From Bacteroidota bacterium (GTDB lineage: Bacteria > Bacteroidota > Bacteroidia > Bacteroidales > JAADGE01): a stretch of 51,341 nt of DNA. The notes under the pieces were generated by a model. The model had not been told where the DNA came from and did no database searches. It saw only the letters and a program-made list of their open reading frames with translations. Shown piece by piece: positions 1 through 10,448 of the stretch (the first letter of the stretch is position 1; every line of letters starts with the position of its first letter). The stretch is from positions 1 through 51,341 of the forward strand of contig JAJRUH010000018.1 in the NCBI GenBank assembly GCA_024277895.1, read 5' to 3'. Position numbers and translations under genes: made by a program.

Positions 1-2
1 AA

Positions 3-485
3 ATTTTTAATGATATTGAAATGCGTGTTGCAGAACTTTTTGAAGAAAAATCCGGACATGAAGGTGTTGTTACACAAAAAGAAGTTGATGATATTATAAA
101 AATTATGGGAAAACCTGAAGATTTTGAACCCGAAGAAGACGAAAACATAAATTTCTCATTTTCAAACAAAAAGAAAAGCCGAAAACAAAAACGTTTGTAC
201 AGAGACGAAGAAAATCAAATAATTGCGGGAGTTTGCAGCGGTTTAGGAAGTTATTTCGGAATTGATCCGGTAATTATTCGTTTACTGTTTGTTGCAGCCC
301 TTGTTATCGGAGGATTCGGGACACTGCTATATATTATTTTATGGATCGCCGTACCGAAAGCTGAAACCATTTCTCAAAAATTAGAAATGAACGGTGAACC
401 CGTTACGGTTTCAAATATTGAAAAAGCAATAAGAGATGAATTTGAAACAGTGAAAAAAAAATTATTTAAAAAAAAGAAAAATTAA
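3..485 (+). CDS. PspC-domain protein, C-terminal part (5' end outside window)
   Basis: Frame is open upstream of the listed ATG to the window edge (..IFNDIEMRVAELFEE..); PspC motif LYRDEENQIIAGVCSGLGSYFGIDPVIIRLLFV plus TM. Confidence 0.85.
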   Translation: MFNDIEMRVAELFEEKSGHEGVVTQKEVDDIIKIMGKPEDFEPEEDENINFSFSNKKKSRKQKRLYRDEENQIIAGVCSGLGSYFGIDPVIIRLLFVAALVIGGFGTLLYIILWIAVPKAETISQKLEMNGEPVTVSNIEKAIRDEFETVKKKLFKKKKN

Positions 486-494
486 TAAGTTTTT

Positions 495-1520
495 TTATTT
501 TTTATAAAATAAATTGCCGGTAACAACCAAACCAACATACATAAACACTGCAAAAACCAAACTGCTTACAGCTAATTGCATACCTCCGGAAATAATATGT
601 CCGCTAGTGCATCCTCCGGCTGTTCTTGCACCGAAAATAAGGATAAAACCTCCGATAAAAGCCCAAATAATGCGTTTAATTTTTGAACCCCCTTTTTGTT
701 CTTCCCAATTAGAATAGATTAATCGAAATTTGAATTGCTTTTTAATTATTGAAACAATAAAAGCTGCTGCCATTGCTCCGAATAAAAAGGTTAATTCCCA
801 TTGTCCGGGAGTATGTATCTTCTCAAAATAAGAATTATTTGTTGTATTTGTCAAAAAATCAGCCAAATACGGAAATGATGTTGAGGCACCGATAGGTCGA
901 TTTGTAGTTGCAGTTAAAAATACAATTGAATTTAAAACGGCTAATAAAATACCGGAAATTATCCATTTTTTATTTTTAGATTTTTCTTTTTTATTAATAA
1001 AATAGGCTATAAATATAAAAAATAAGGAAAAGATAGCTGTAAGTATAAAATACAGTGCCGGATGATTTCCTGTTAATGAAAATAAAGATATTTTACCGAG
1101 ATTTGCACCGAATAAACTTGTAATGTAAGGTAAAACTAAAGTGTAAATAAGTCCGCCGAATAATCCGCCGATTATGCCGATTAAGGCATCCAAAGAACCT
1201 TCTCCCAGCGAAACAAAAAGAGTTCCCGGACAATAACCCAAAACTGCCATTCCCATTCCGAATAATAACCCTCCGATAATAATTCCGCCCGGAAAAAACG
1301 GTTTAACGTGAAATTGAGCAAAACCAAGTGCAATAATAATGCTCAACAATATTGATCCGAGTCCCAGTGTTAACAAAATTGTTTTTATTACAGTATGATT
1401 TTTTAATTGAGCTTCCCCGCTGATAACGTTGTATTTATTCAAATCGGCATATTGAATAATCATGCCGAATAATGCCCCAAACAATAAAATTAAAATTATG
1501 TTTTCCATATTTATTTTCAA
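495..1520 (-). CDS. YeeE/YedE family (sulfur-compound) membrane transporter
   Basis: Multi-TM protein with two YeeE-type motifs (GMGMAVLGYCPGTLFVSLGEGS; GARTAGGCTSGHIISGGMQLAVSS). Confidence 0.85.
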   Translation of the reverse strand: MKINMENIILILLFGALFGMIIQYADLNKYNVISGEAQLKNHTVIKTILLTLGLGSILLSIIIALGFAQFHVKPFFPGGIIIGGLLFGMGMAVLGYCPGTLFVSLGEGSLDALIGIIGGLFGGLIYTLVLPYITSLFGANLGKISLFSLTGNHPALYFILTAIFSLFFIFIAYFINKKEKSKNKKWIISGILLAVLNSIVFLTATTNRPIGASTSFPYLADFLTNTTNNSYFEKIHTPGQWELTFLFGAMAAAFIVSIIKKQFKFRLIYSNWEEQKGGSKIKRIIWAFIGGFILIFGARTAGGCTSGHIISGGMQLAVSSLVFAVFMYVGLVVTGNLFYKK

Positions 1521-1588
1521 TTAATATTTATCGCAAAAAAACATAATAAAATCAGGCAAGTCAAATGATAAAAAATAATCTGTTATAA

Positions 1589-2476
1589 CTAAAAGTTATA
1601 ATGTGCGGCAAAACGAATAAATAAATCAACAATTTCATTTTGTTGACCTTCAGTTACGATAAAATTAAAATTACGTTTAATTTCTAAATTTTTGACATCT
1701 ATTATTGCCAATTCATTACGTTTTAGTTCTTTAAGAATACTTCTGACGGATAAGAACGCAAGTGATTCGGAATGGAGGATATAATTTTTAATTCCCTCGG
1801 TACTGCCGTATTGTAATTCAATATGAAAATCTTTAAAAGAGCTGTTTTGTTTTTTTAATTCATGAGCAATAACTTCCGATGTTCCGGAACCGTCTTCTCT
1901 CTGTATTACAGGATATTTCAATAATTCTTTTAATGTTATTTCATCTTTTTTGGTTAGCGAATGAGTTCTTTTTGCAGTTAAAACAATTTCATCTTTCAGA
2001 AATTCCGTATAATGAAATTCTCTGCGTTTTGAATATCCTTCAATAATTCCTATATCAATTTTATTGTTTTGTAATGCTGATTCTATTTGTTCGGTATTCC
2101 CGATTATTACACTAACAGCCAAATCTTTAAACCGAGACTTAAATTCTGCCGAAATTTGCGGTAAAACATAATTTGCAATAGTTGTACTGGCACCTATACG
2201 AATTTTTCCGATTTGCATTTTATTTAAAGCACTGAGTTCAAAATCCATGCGACTATATAATTTCTGAATCTCTTGTGCATATTTAAAGAGTATAATTCCG
2301 GCTTCAGTTAAATCAATCCTATTTCCTTTTCGGTTAAAAAGTTTAACATTAAATTGTTGCTCAATCGCCTTAATATGCTTTGTAACAGCCGGTTGAGTTA
2401 TGTAAAGTTCTTCAGCTGTTTTTGTAAAACTTAATTTTTCGGCAGCTTTTTTAAAAACCATTAATCTGAAATCCAT
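1589..2476 (-). CDS. LysR-family transcriptional regulator
   Basis: N-terminal HTH (FKKAAEKLSFTKTAEELYITQPAVTKHIKAIEQQFNVKLFNRKG) and substrate-binding domain; adjacent to YeeE on the same strand. Confidence 0.92.
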   Translation of the reverse strand: MDFRLMVFKKAAEKLSFTKTAEELYITQPAVTKHIKAIEQQFNVKLFNRKGNRIDLTEAGIILFKYAQEIQKLYSRMDFELSALNKMQIGKIRIGASTTIANYVLPQISAEFKSRFKDLAVSVIIGNTEQIESALQNNKIDIGIIEGYSKRREFHYTEFLKDEIVLTAKRTHSLTKKDEITLKELLKYPVIQREDGSGTSEVIAHELKKQNSSFKDFHIELQYGSTEGIKNYILHSESLAFLSVRSILKELKRNELAIIDVKNLEIKRNFNFIVTEGQQNEIVDLFIRFAAHYNF

Positions 2477-2558
2477 TTTATTAAAGAAAGTTTAAAAGTG
2501 AAAAAACCAAATTAATAATAATTTCAAGCCTTTAGAATTATATTGACAATAAATTCAG

Positions 2559-2630
2559 TACCCCCGACAGGAATCGAACCTGTATTTACAGTTTAGGAAA
2601 CTATTGTTCTATCCGTTGAACTACGAGGGC
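2559..2630 (-). tRNA. tRNA-Arg (anticodon CCT)
   Basis: Reverse complement GCCCTCGTAGTTCAACGGATAGAACAATAGTTTCCTAAACTGTAAATACAGGTTCGATTCCTGTCGGGGGTA folds as a cloverleaf; anticodon loop TTTCCTAA, T-loop GGTTCGATTCC. Confidence 0.92.
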
Positions 2631-2678
2631 AGAATATTTTACAAAAGTATAAAAAAGCTTGCGGCAATCAAACTAGTT

Positions 2679-2906
2679 TTACATTTTCTTAACTTTAATA
2701 ATATTTACCGGACAAAGTTCTGCCGCTTCAACATTTGCCTCATATTCATCATCGGATGTAATTGTATTAAAAATTCCCTTTTTTTGTTTTGCATCAATTA
2801 AATTGCACTTTCCGTCTGTTTCATCCATTTCCCACCGATAAGGAGCAACTTCGACACAATAATTGCATCCGATACATTTTGCTCTGAAATGTGTAATTCT
2901 TATCAT
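2679..2906 (-). CDS. 4Fe-4S ferredoxin
   Basis: CIGCNYC ... AELCPVNII cysteine pattern in a 75-aa protein. Confidence 0.88.
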   Translation of the reverse strand: MIRITHFRAKCIGCNYCVEVAPYRWEMDETDGKCNLIDAKQKKGIFNTITSDDEYEANVEAAELCPVNIIKVKKM

Positions 2907-2992
2907 AATTTCTTTTCAGCACGCAAATTTTGTTAATTTTGGTCAATATTTCAAAATAAAATTACATTCTGCAAGTTTATGTAGATTAGGTT

Positions 2993-5809
2993 ATGAAAAA
3001 ATTTGCTTCTTACGGTATATTAATTTTAATAATTTTTATTTCTGCCTGTGCACAAATAGGGACATTAACCGGCGGTGAAAAAGATACAATTCCGCCGAAA
3101 TTTGTTAAAAGTATCCCTCCGGAACAAGGCAAAAATTTTAAAGGCGATAAAATCAGCATTATGTTTGATGAATTTTTTGTTTTAGACAATCTCAACGCTG
3201 TTTTTTTATCGTCCCCGCCCCTTCTGAAGAAACCGGATTTCAAAATTAAAAGAAAAACATTACTGATAAAACTACATGAAGCCTTAAAAGACACAACAAC
3301 ATATACTTTTCTGTTCGGAAATGCCATTAAAGATTATCACGAAGGAAATAAAATACATGATTTTCGATTTGTGTTTTCTACAGGAAATACAATTGATACA
3401 ATGGAGGTTTCAGGTGTTGTAATTGATGCAAAAACACATAAAAAGCAAGCAGATTTACTCGTTATGTTGTATTATAACCATACGGATTCTGTCCCCATTA
3501 AAGAAAAACCTTATTATATTGCAAAAACCGATACTTCCGGTAAGTTTAATATAAATTTTATTAAGCCGGGAAAATATAAAATCTTCGCCTTAAAAGATAA
3601 TGATGCGAACCTGAATTTTAATCTGCCGCAAGAAAAAATTGCATTCATCGATTCTTTTATTATTCCGAAAATTAAAACAGAAACAAAAATTGATTCTTTC
3701 AAAGCCGGTTCCGTACTGCATTTCGGTGATGACGATGCAAAAGGTGATACTCTGAAAAAAGACACGGTAATTATTACAAAGAAATACATTTATACGCCCG
3801 ATAATATTATTTTATTTGCTTTCACGGAAGACAATCTGTCGCAGTATCTTATTAATTCAGAAAGACCTGTAAAAGAAAAGTGCGTTTTTCTGTTTAATAA
3901 AACAACTGAAAATGTGAAAATCAGCGGGTTGAATTTCACATTAAATCCCAAAAACTCTTTTGTTGAAAAACAAGATTCCGGAAAAAGCATCATTGTTTGG
4001 CTTAATGATAAAAATCTTTTCGGAAAAGATACAGTACGGTTTACCTTTTCCTATTTTAATAAAGATTCTGTCGGAAATTTATTTTCTCAAACAGATACAA
4101 CTGCCCTTATTTTTAATAATAATGCAGATACAATAATTCATCGTATCTCTGTCAGTGACAGTGAATCTGATGTTGATTTTTTTAAAGACTTTACTATAGA
4201 AACAGAAACACCGATATTAAAAGCAGATACTTCAAAAATAAAACTTTTTATGCTTTTTGATACTTTGGTAAGCGATACTAAAAAACAAGAATTGCTGAAA
4301 TCATATCGTCCGACCCCGGACACACTGATTTTTTCTTTAAAGCGTCCGTTTGTTAACCGTTTTTATATTGAAGCCTTAAATTTTGATACTGTTCCTCAGT
4401 GGTCTGTAAAAAATTATTCCGATAAACGCAAAAAATTAATTTGTAAAATTAAAAATAAAACGATTTCTCAAAAAGACACCTTAAAAATTATTCTTCATTA
4501 TGACAATGCTTTCTTCAGAGGACAAATACAAAAATTCTCCGATACATTGAACCTTCCTTTGTATAAGCAAAATTTAATTTCTGCATTACGAACAACCGCC
4601 GATACCTTAACTTTTAATTTTAAAAAGAAAATATCTGCAAACACAACCGTTGAATTAACAGAGAACAATCCCGAAAACTGGTATCGCCGCATTAAATCTT
4701 CCGATAATAAAAAACTGGTATTAAAAATAATTAATAAAAATTTGATTGAAGAAGATACTCTAATGTTGAAAATAAGAACATTAGACTATGACAATACTGC
4801 CGGAGATAAAATATATTTCGAATATCTGAAAAATGTTATTTTTAAACATAAACGACAAAAACTTAATAAAATACACAGATTACAAAAAAACAAATTTTAT
4901 CTGATATTTAATAAACCGCTTGTTTCGGATGTCAAAATTAAAACCCTTGACAGTGTTAAAGATATACATCCGTTTATAATTAATTATAATACAAAAAAAG
5001 ATACCCTTAATTGTGAAATTACAGATAAAAACTTCATTAATAACGATACGTTAAATGTTATTATTCTTTACAAAGAAAAATATAAACGCGGTATCATTAA
5101 CCATGCAGATACATTAAATCTGATTTATAAAAAACCCCGAAGAAAACACAGAAGACATTTTACCGAAAATCAAACAAAAAAGGGAACAGAGACACAAGAT
5201 AAAACAACCACAGAAAACACAAAATCCGTCAGTTTAAAACTTCCGGTAAAATACACACTGATTAAAGATTCTGTTTCTGAACGAAAATACCATATTAAAT
5301 ATAACCGGAAAGAGGGGAGTTCTTACATTTTAAAACTTGATACTTTTGCTTTTGAAAATTATCAAAATGAATTTTCCGAATTTAAAGAATTCAAATTTAA
5401 GGTCAGAACAAAAGATGATTACGGAAATATTATTTTAAACATTTCACAGATTAAAGCTTTCGGAGATAAAAACTTTTATACTAAATCAGATACAACATCT
5501 GTCGATTCTGCTGCTTATTCCGTATTGCCGGAAGGGCAAGTTATTCTTAACCTTTATGATAAAGATAACAATTTGTTAAAAACAGAATATTTGACCCAAG
5601 ATACAATTATAACTTATAATAACATCGTAGCCGGAAATTATCATTTAGAAATGATTTGGGATAAAAATAACAATAAAAAATACGATACCGGAAATTATTT
5701 AAAACACAAACAACCCGAACGTATCATCTACTATCCGAATGACATTATTATTAAACCGAAATGGGATAACAGTGTTGATATTAAATTTACGGAATTAAAC
5801 AAATTATAA
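2993..5809 (+). CDS. Ig-like-domain lipoprotein (large, Bacteroidetes type)
   Basis: Lipobox-like N-terminus (ILIIFISACAQIGTLTGGEKDTIPPKFVKSIPPEQGKNF) and Ig-like domain with repeated beta segments. Confidence 0.75.
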   Translation: MKKFASYGILILIIFISACAQIGTLTGGEKDTIPPKFVKSIPPEQGKNFKGDKISIMFDEFFVLDNLNAVFLSSPPLLKKPDFKIKRKTLLIKLHEALKDTTTYTFLFGNAIKDYHEGNKIHDFRFVFSTGNTIDTMEVSGVVIDAKTHKKQADLLVMLYYNHTDSVPIKEKPYYIAKTDTSGKFNINFIKPGKYKIFALKDNDANLNFNLPQEKIAFIDSFIIPKIKTETKIDSFKAGSVLHFGDDDAKGDTLKKDTVIITKKYIYTPDNIILFAFTEDNLSQYLINSERPVKEKCVFLFNKTTENVKISGLNFTLNPKNSFVEKQDSGKSIIVWLNDKNLFGKDTVRFTFSYFNKDSVGNLFSQTDTTALIFNNNADTIIHRISVSDSESDVDFFKDFTIETETPILKADTSKIKLFMLFDTLVSDTKKQELLKSYRPTPDTLIFSLKRPFVNRFYIEALNFDTVPQWSVKNYSDKRKKLICKIKNKTISQKDTLKIILHYDNAFFRGQIQKFSDTLNLPLYKQNLISALRTTADTLTFNFKKKISANTTVELTENNPENWYRRIKSSDNKKLVLKIINKNLIEEDTLMLKIRTLDYDNTAGDKIYFEYLKNVIFKHKRQKLNKIHRLQKNKFYLIFNKPLVSDVKIKTLDSVKDIHPFIINYNTKKDTLNCEITDKNFINNDTLNVIILYKEKYKRGIINHADTLNLIYKKPRRKHRRHFTENQTKKGTETQDKTTTENTKSVSLKLPVKYTLIKDSVSERKYHIKYNRKEGSSYILKLDTFAFENYQNEFSEFKEFKFKVRTKDDYGNIILNISQIKAFGDKNFYTKSDTTSVDSAAYSVLPEGQVILNLYDKDNNLLKTEYLTQDTIITYNNIVAGNYHLEMIWDKNNNKKYDTGNYLKHKQPERIIYYPNDIIIKPKWDNSVDIKFTELNKL

Positions 5810-7950
5810 TGGCACATAAAAAAAAGAACAAACAAAAATTACCGACGTTTAATCGAAAAACTTTACACAAATTCGTTTTAGATATCTTTCGAAAACACCC
5901 CACACAATATTTTAATTATAAGCAAGTTGCAAAAAAACTCGGCATAGGTGATTTGCGAACAAAACAACTTTTAAGTGAAATTCTGAATAACCTTTGTAAC
6001 GAAGGAAAATTAGAAGAAGAACAAAGAGGTCGATACAAATTCGTTCCTACAAAATCGGTTGTAACCGGAAAAGTTGTTCTTATCGCTTCGGGCTCGGCAT
6101 TTGTTATTTCCGACGATACCGAAGAAGATATTTACATTCCGCGAAAATATATGAATCGTGCACTAAACGGTGATACCGTAGAAGTACAAATTTGGGCAAG
6201 ACGCAAAAAACGAAATCCCGAAGGCGAAATAACAAAAATCGTTAAACGTAACAAGTCAAAATTTGTCGGAATTGTAAACATCACAAATGACAATATTGCA
6301 TTTTTAATAGTAACGGAAAGAAATATGCCTTACGATATTTTTATTCCGTCAAAAAATTTAAACGGTGCCGAACACGGGAAAAAAGCCGTTGCCGAAATTA
6401 CGCATTGGGACGAACACCAAAAAAATCCGACCGGAAAAATTGTTGATGTTCTCGGAAACGAAGGCGAAAACGACACCGAAATGAACGCCATTCTTACAGA
6501 ATTTAATTTACCGTATAAATACCCTGAAAATTTAACGCATTTAGCTGAAAAAATTCCGACCGAAATTTCTTCCGAAGAAATAAAAAACAGAAAAGATTTC
6601 AGAAATACGCCGACTTTTACGATAGACCCCGAAGATGCCAAAGATTTTGACGATGCTCTTTCATACAAAGAGCTTCCCGGCGGAAATATTGAAGTCGGAA
6701 TTCACATTGCCGATGTTACACATTATGTAAAAGAGGGCGACCTCATCGACAAAGAAGGTTATGAACGAGCAACTTCCGTTTATCTTGTTGACAGAACAAT
6801 TCCGATGTTGCCGGAAAAATTATCGAATAATGTTTGCTCTCTTCGCCCTAATGAAGACAAACTTACATACTCCGCTGTTTTTGAGTTAGATAAAGATGCA
6901 AATATTCATAAACAATGGTTCGGACGAACGATAATTAATTCCGACCGCAGATTTAATTATGCCGAAGCACAAGAAATTATTGAAACCGGCAAAGGCGATA
7001 TGTCCAAAGAAATTACCGAACTCAACAAACTTGCAAAAAAACTTCGCGACAAACGCTTTCAAAACGGTTCAATTTCTTTTGAACGTATTGAAGTTAAATT
7101 CAAATTAGACGATAACGGAAAACCTCTCGGCGTTTATTTTAAAGAAGCCAAAGATTCCAATCATTTAATTGAAGAATTTATGCTTCTGGCAAATAAAAAA
7201 GTTGCCGAATTTGTAGGACAAAAACTTCATAAACCATTTGTTTATCGTATTCACGACGAACCGGATATAGAAAAGCTACACTCTTTTTCAAATTTTATAA
7301 AACAATTCGGGTATGAATTCAAATTTAAAGACGAAACAGAAATTTCAAGTTCATTAAATAAACTTCTTGAAGACGTAAAAGGAAAAACAGAACAAAATAT
7401 GATTGAACAACTTGCCGTGAAATCTATGGCAAAAGCCGAATATTCGGCAGACAATGTAGGACATTACGGTTTAGCTTTCAATTTTTATACTCATTTTACT
7501 TCGCCGATTCGTCGTTATCCCGATATGATGGTGCATCGCCTTTTAACTCGTTATCTGAAAAACGGAAAACCGGCAATGACTAACGAGCTTAACGAAAAAT
7601 GTAAACACGCTTCCGATATGGAACGCCTTGCCGTTATGGCGGAACGTGCTTCAATAAAATACAAACAAGCCGAATTTATGCAGGATAAACTTGGCTCAAT
7701 TCACGATGCCGTTATTACCGGAGTTACCGAGCGGGGTTTATATGTTGAAATTAAAGAAACAAAAATTGAAGGTATGATTGCTATGCGCGATTTAGATGAT
7801 GATTTTTATGTTTTTGACGAAAAAAACTATTGCATTACGGGAGAACGCAGAAAAAAGAAATTTCAACTCGGAAACGATATAAAAGTCCAATTAGTAAAAG
7901 TAAATATGCAAAGCAGAACTATAGATTTCATTCCGGCAGAAAATTTTTAA
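5809..7950 (+). CDS. rnr: Ribonuclease R
   Basis: RNB catalytic motif TIDPEDAKDFDDALSYKELPGGNIEVGIHIADVTHYV, N-terminal HTH/CSD, C-terminal S1 domain; start overlaps upstream stop (TAATG). Confidence 0.95.
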   Translation: MAHKKKNKQKLPTFNRKTLHKFVLDIFRKHPTQYFNYKQVAKKLGIGDLRTKQLLSEILNNLCNEGKLEEEQRGRYKFVPTKSVVTGKVVLIASGSAFVISDDTEEDIYIPRKYMNRALNGDTVEVQIWARRKKRNPEGEITKIVKRNKSKFVGIVNITNDNIAFLIVTERNMPYDIFIPSKNLNGAEHGKKAVAEITHWDEHQKNPTGKIVDVLGNEGENDTEMNAILTEFNLPYKYPENLTHLAEKIPTEISSEEIKNRKDFRNTPTFTIDPEDAKDFDDALSYKELPGGNIEVGIHIADVTHYVKEGDLIDKEGYERATSVYLVDRTIPMLPEKLSNNVCSLRPNEDKLTYSAVFELDKDANIHKQWFGRTIINSDRRFNYAEAQEIIETGKGDMSKEITELNKLAKKLRDKRFQNGSISFERIEVKFKLDDNGKPLGVYFKEAKDSNHLIEEFMLLANKKVAEFVGQKLHKPFVYRIHDEPDIEKLHSFSNFIKQFGYEFKFKDETEISSSLNKLLEDVKGKTEQNMIEQLAVKSMAKAEYSADNVGHYGLAFNFYTHFTSPIRRYPDMMVHRLLTRYLKNGKPAMTNELNEKCKHASDMERLAVMAERASIKYKQAEFMQDKLGSIHDAVITGVTERGLYVEIKETKIEGMIAMRDLDDDFYVFDEKNYCITGERRKKKFQLGNDIKVQLVKVNMQSRTIDFIPAENF

Positions 7951-8023
7951 TAAAATACGTTGTAAATATCCGTATATACTCTGATTTTTCGATAATATTA
8001 TTAACTTTGAAAAAAGTAGATTT

Positions 8024-9244
8024 ATGTCTGTCCTGTATTTCGGTATTATTTTATTATTAGGATATATATTATCCGTATTTGTTGAAAAACTCGGTTTCCC
8101 GAAAATTGTCGGCTACTTAACAGCAGGCTTATTACTTAACCCTGAGGTCGTTAACTTTATTCCTTCAGAATTTATTTCTCTTACAAAGCCGGTAACGAGT
8201 TTTTGTTTGGCATTTATTACATTTGAAATCGGCAGCAGTTTTTCATTAAAAGACTTAAGAGCTACCGGAAAAAAATATTTTAATTTAGCATTTTTCGAAT
8301 CTTTCAGTGCATTTGTTTTTTTATTCATAATTTTCTTTATTATCAGCACTTATTTTTTGCCGTTTACGGTAGGAGGTGTCAGTGTTTCTGTTGCATTCAG
8401 TCTGTTGTTGGCATCTCTCGGTGCCCCTACGGATCCTTCGGCAACATTAGCCGTTATACATGAATATAAGGCAAAAGGTCCGGTAACAAGAGCCGTACTC
8501 GGAGCTGCTGCATTTGATGATATTATTACTTTAATCTTATTCAGTTTCAGCATGTCCGTTTCTCATGCTCTTTTAGGAGATCACGAAACATCATTCCTTC
8601 ATGTCAGTTATATTATTCTTTACAAAATACTCGGAGCTGTTATTACCGGAATTGTTTTCGGTTTTATTTTTAATAAATTAACATATCTGTTTAAAGTAAA
8701 TGAAAAACGCTCTTTAATGATTCTCTTTTTCGGATTTTTATCTGTTACTTTCGGACTTGCAATATGGTTAAAATTTGATGAACTTTTTTCGACTCTTACA
8801 TTAGGATTTGTTATTCGGAATTTTAACAGATCCGAAAAAAAAATACTCAGTATTACGGAACATGCTCTTGAAGACTTGTTTTTTCTTATTTTCTTTGTTT
8901 TCAGTGCATTACATTTCAGCTTCAAGTCTGTCAGTTTTCAATTATTTATTTTAATATCAATATTTATTCTTGTGAGAATGATCGGAAAATACCTCGGGAT
9001 GCGCTCCGGCTCACATATTTTAAAAATGTCTGATAACGTTAAAAAATACGCTTTCGGCGGGCTTATACCTCAAGGCGGAATCGTTTTGGGTTTATCGTTA
9101 ATGATTGTTAACGAACCGGAATTTAAAGATTTTTCAAATCTGCTTGCAGGAATAATTATGGGAGCGACTATTATTCACGAATTTGTCGGTCCGTTTATTT
9201 CAAAATCAATTTTAAAAAAAGTAAACGAGCTTAATAAAAAATAA
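8024..9244 (+). CDS. Cation:proton antiporter (CPA2/Na+/H+ exchanger type)
   Basis: About 11 TM segments; motifs VGYLTAGLLLNPEVV, ASLGAPTDPSATLAVIHEYKAKGPVTRAVLGAAAFDDII. Confidence 0.85.
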   Translation: MSVLYFGIILLLGYILSVFVEKLGFPKIVGYLTAGLLLNPEVVNFIPSEFISLTKPVTSFCLAFITFEIGSSFSLKDLRATGKKYFNLAFFESFSAFVFLFIIFFIISTYFLPFTVGGVSVSVAFSLLLASLGAPTDPSATLAVIHEYKAKGPVTRAVLGAAAFDDIITLILFSFSMSVSHALLGDHETSFLHVSYIILYKILGAVITGIVFGFIFNKLTYLFKVNEKRSLMILFFGFLSVTFGLAIWLKFDELFSTLTLGFVIRNFNRSEKKILSITEHALEDLFFLIFFVFSALHFSFKSVSFQLFILISIFILVRMIGKYLGMRSGSHILKMSDNVKKYAFGGLIPQGGIVLGLSLMIVNEPEFKDFSNLLAGIIMGATIIHEFVGPFISKSILKKVNELNKK

Positions 9245-9275
9245 TAATGCCGGTTTCAAAATAAAAAAATAGGAT

Positions 9276-10334
9276 TTACATATAATCCGTTTGAATTTTT
9301 AACCCTTTTTCTTCCAATTCTTTCATAACACTTTTAATTATTGCAACTTTCTTTTTAAGCGGTAAAAAAGATGATTTAAAGCCGTTAATTATTAAATATT
9401 TAAGTTCTCGTGCATTAAATCCGAATTCTTTTACGGCAATCCAATATTCATCGGTTAAAGTTGTTCCGGAAATTAGCCGGTTATCCGTATTAAGTGTAAC
9501 TCTTAATCCGTAATTAAAATAAAATTTAATCGGATGACTTTGTAAATCCTTTACGGCTTTTGTCTGCACATTTGAAGTAATACACATTTCCAGCGGAATT
9601 CGATGATCGTTTATGTAATTTAACAAATCTCCGTCTTCACGCAATCGTGTTCCGTGCCCTATTCTGTTTGCACTGATGTAATGAACAGCCTGATGAATTG
9701 ATTCGGGACCGTATGCTTCGCCGGCATGAACAGTTGTATTAATATTATTGTTAATAATTAAATAAAATGCATCTTTATGGTCTTTTGCAGGAAAATTTTC
9801 TTCTGCTCCGGCAAGATCAAAGCCGACAATACCCGCATTTTTATATGCAACAGAAAGTTCTGCTAATATTAAAGTTTTTTCAGGAGAAAAATGTCTCAAC
9901 CCACAAATTATAATACCTATTATAATATTAAAATCTTTTTCGGCTTTTTCTTTTCCTCTTAAAACAGCATCAATAACATCTGTTAAATTCATTCCGTTTT
10001 TTGTATGCAGTAAGGGAGAAAACCGAATTTCAAGATAGCGAACATTTTCATTTGCATTATCTTCCGCTAATTCATAAGTTGCCCGGAACAAGGATACAGG
10101 TGTTTGCAAAACCGATGTCGTGATATCAAATGCCCGAAGATAATCTGTTAAACTTTCGCACCAAGGTCCGGCAACTAATAAATGTTTTAATTTTTTCGGA
10201 TCAGTTTCCGGTAATTTCACACCTTGTTTTTTAGCTAAATCTATAATTGTTTCAACGCGCATTGAGCCGTCCAAATGACAATGCAGTTCGGCTTTCGGCA
10301 AACTGTGTATAAATTCTTTTGTTAATTTTTCCAT
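9276..10334 (-). CDS. add: Adenosine deaminase
   Basis: LPKAELHCHLDGSMR, TVHAGEAYGPESI, RIGHGTRL, TLNTDNRLISGTTLTDEY motifs. Confidence 0.93.
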   Translation of the reverse strand: MEKLTKEFIHSLPKAELHCHLDGSMRVETIIDLAKKQGVKLPETDPKKLKHLLVAGPWCESLTDYLRAFDITTSVLQTPVSLFRATYELAEDNANENVRYLEIRFSPLLHTKNGMNLTDVIDAVLRGKEKAEKDFNIIIGIIICGLRHFSPEKTLILAELSVAYKNAGIVGFDLAGAEENFPAKDHKDAFYLIINNNINTTVHAGEAYGPESIHQAVHYISANRIGHGTRLREDGDLLNYINDHRIPLEMCITSNVQTKAVKDLQSHPIKFYFNYGLRVTLNTDNRLISGTTLTDEYWIAVKEFGFNARELKYLIINGFKSSFLPLKKKVAIIKSVMKELEEKGLKIQTDYM

Positions 10335-10354
10335 AATGAATGTATGTTATAAAA

Positions 10355-10392
10355 ATTTCTCATAAGTTGCTTGTTATCAACCAATGAGAAAT
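10355..10392 (-). terminator. Probable intrinsic terminator after yaaA
   Basis: On minus strand ATTTCTCAT..20 nt..ATGAGAAAT perfect 9-bp stem followed by TTTT, between yaaA and add. Confidence 0.6.
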
Positions 10393-10448
10393 CAGAGATT
10401 TAATTTATTAATATGCAAAGATAAAAAAAAAGGTATTCCGACAATGGT

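Noticed and set aside
3010-4692. Long antisense ORFs opposite the Ig-like lipoprotein (and similar ones opposite RNase R, UbiD, permeases)
   Set aside because: No recognisable domains; they mirror strong sense-strand genes and arise from codon bias in AT-rich DNA.
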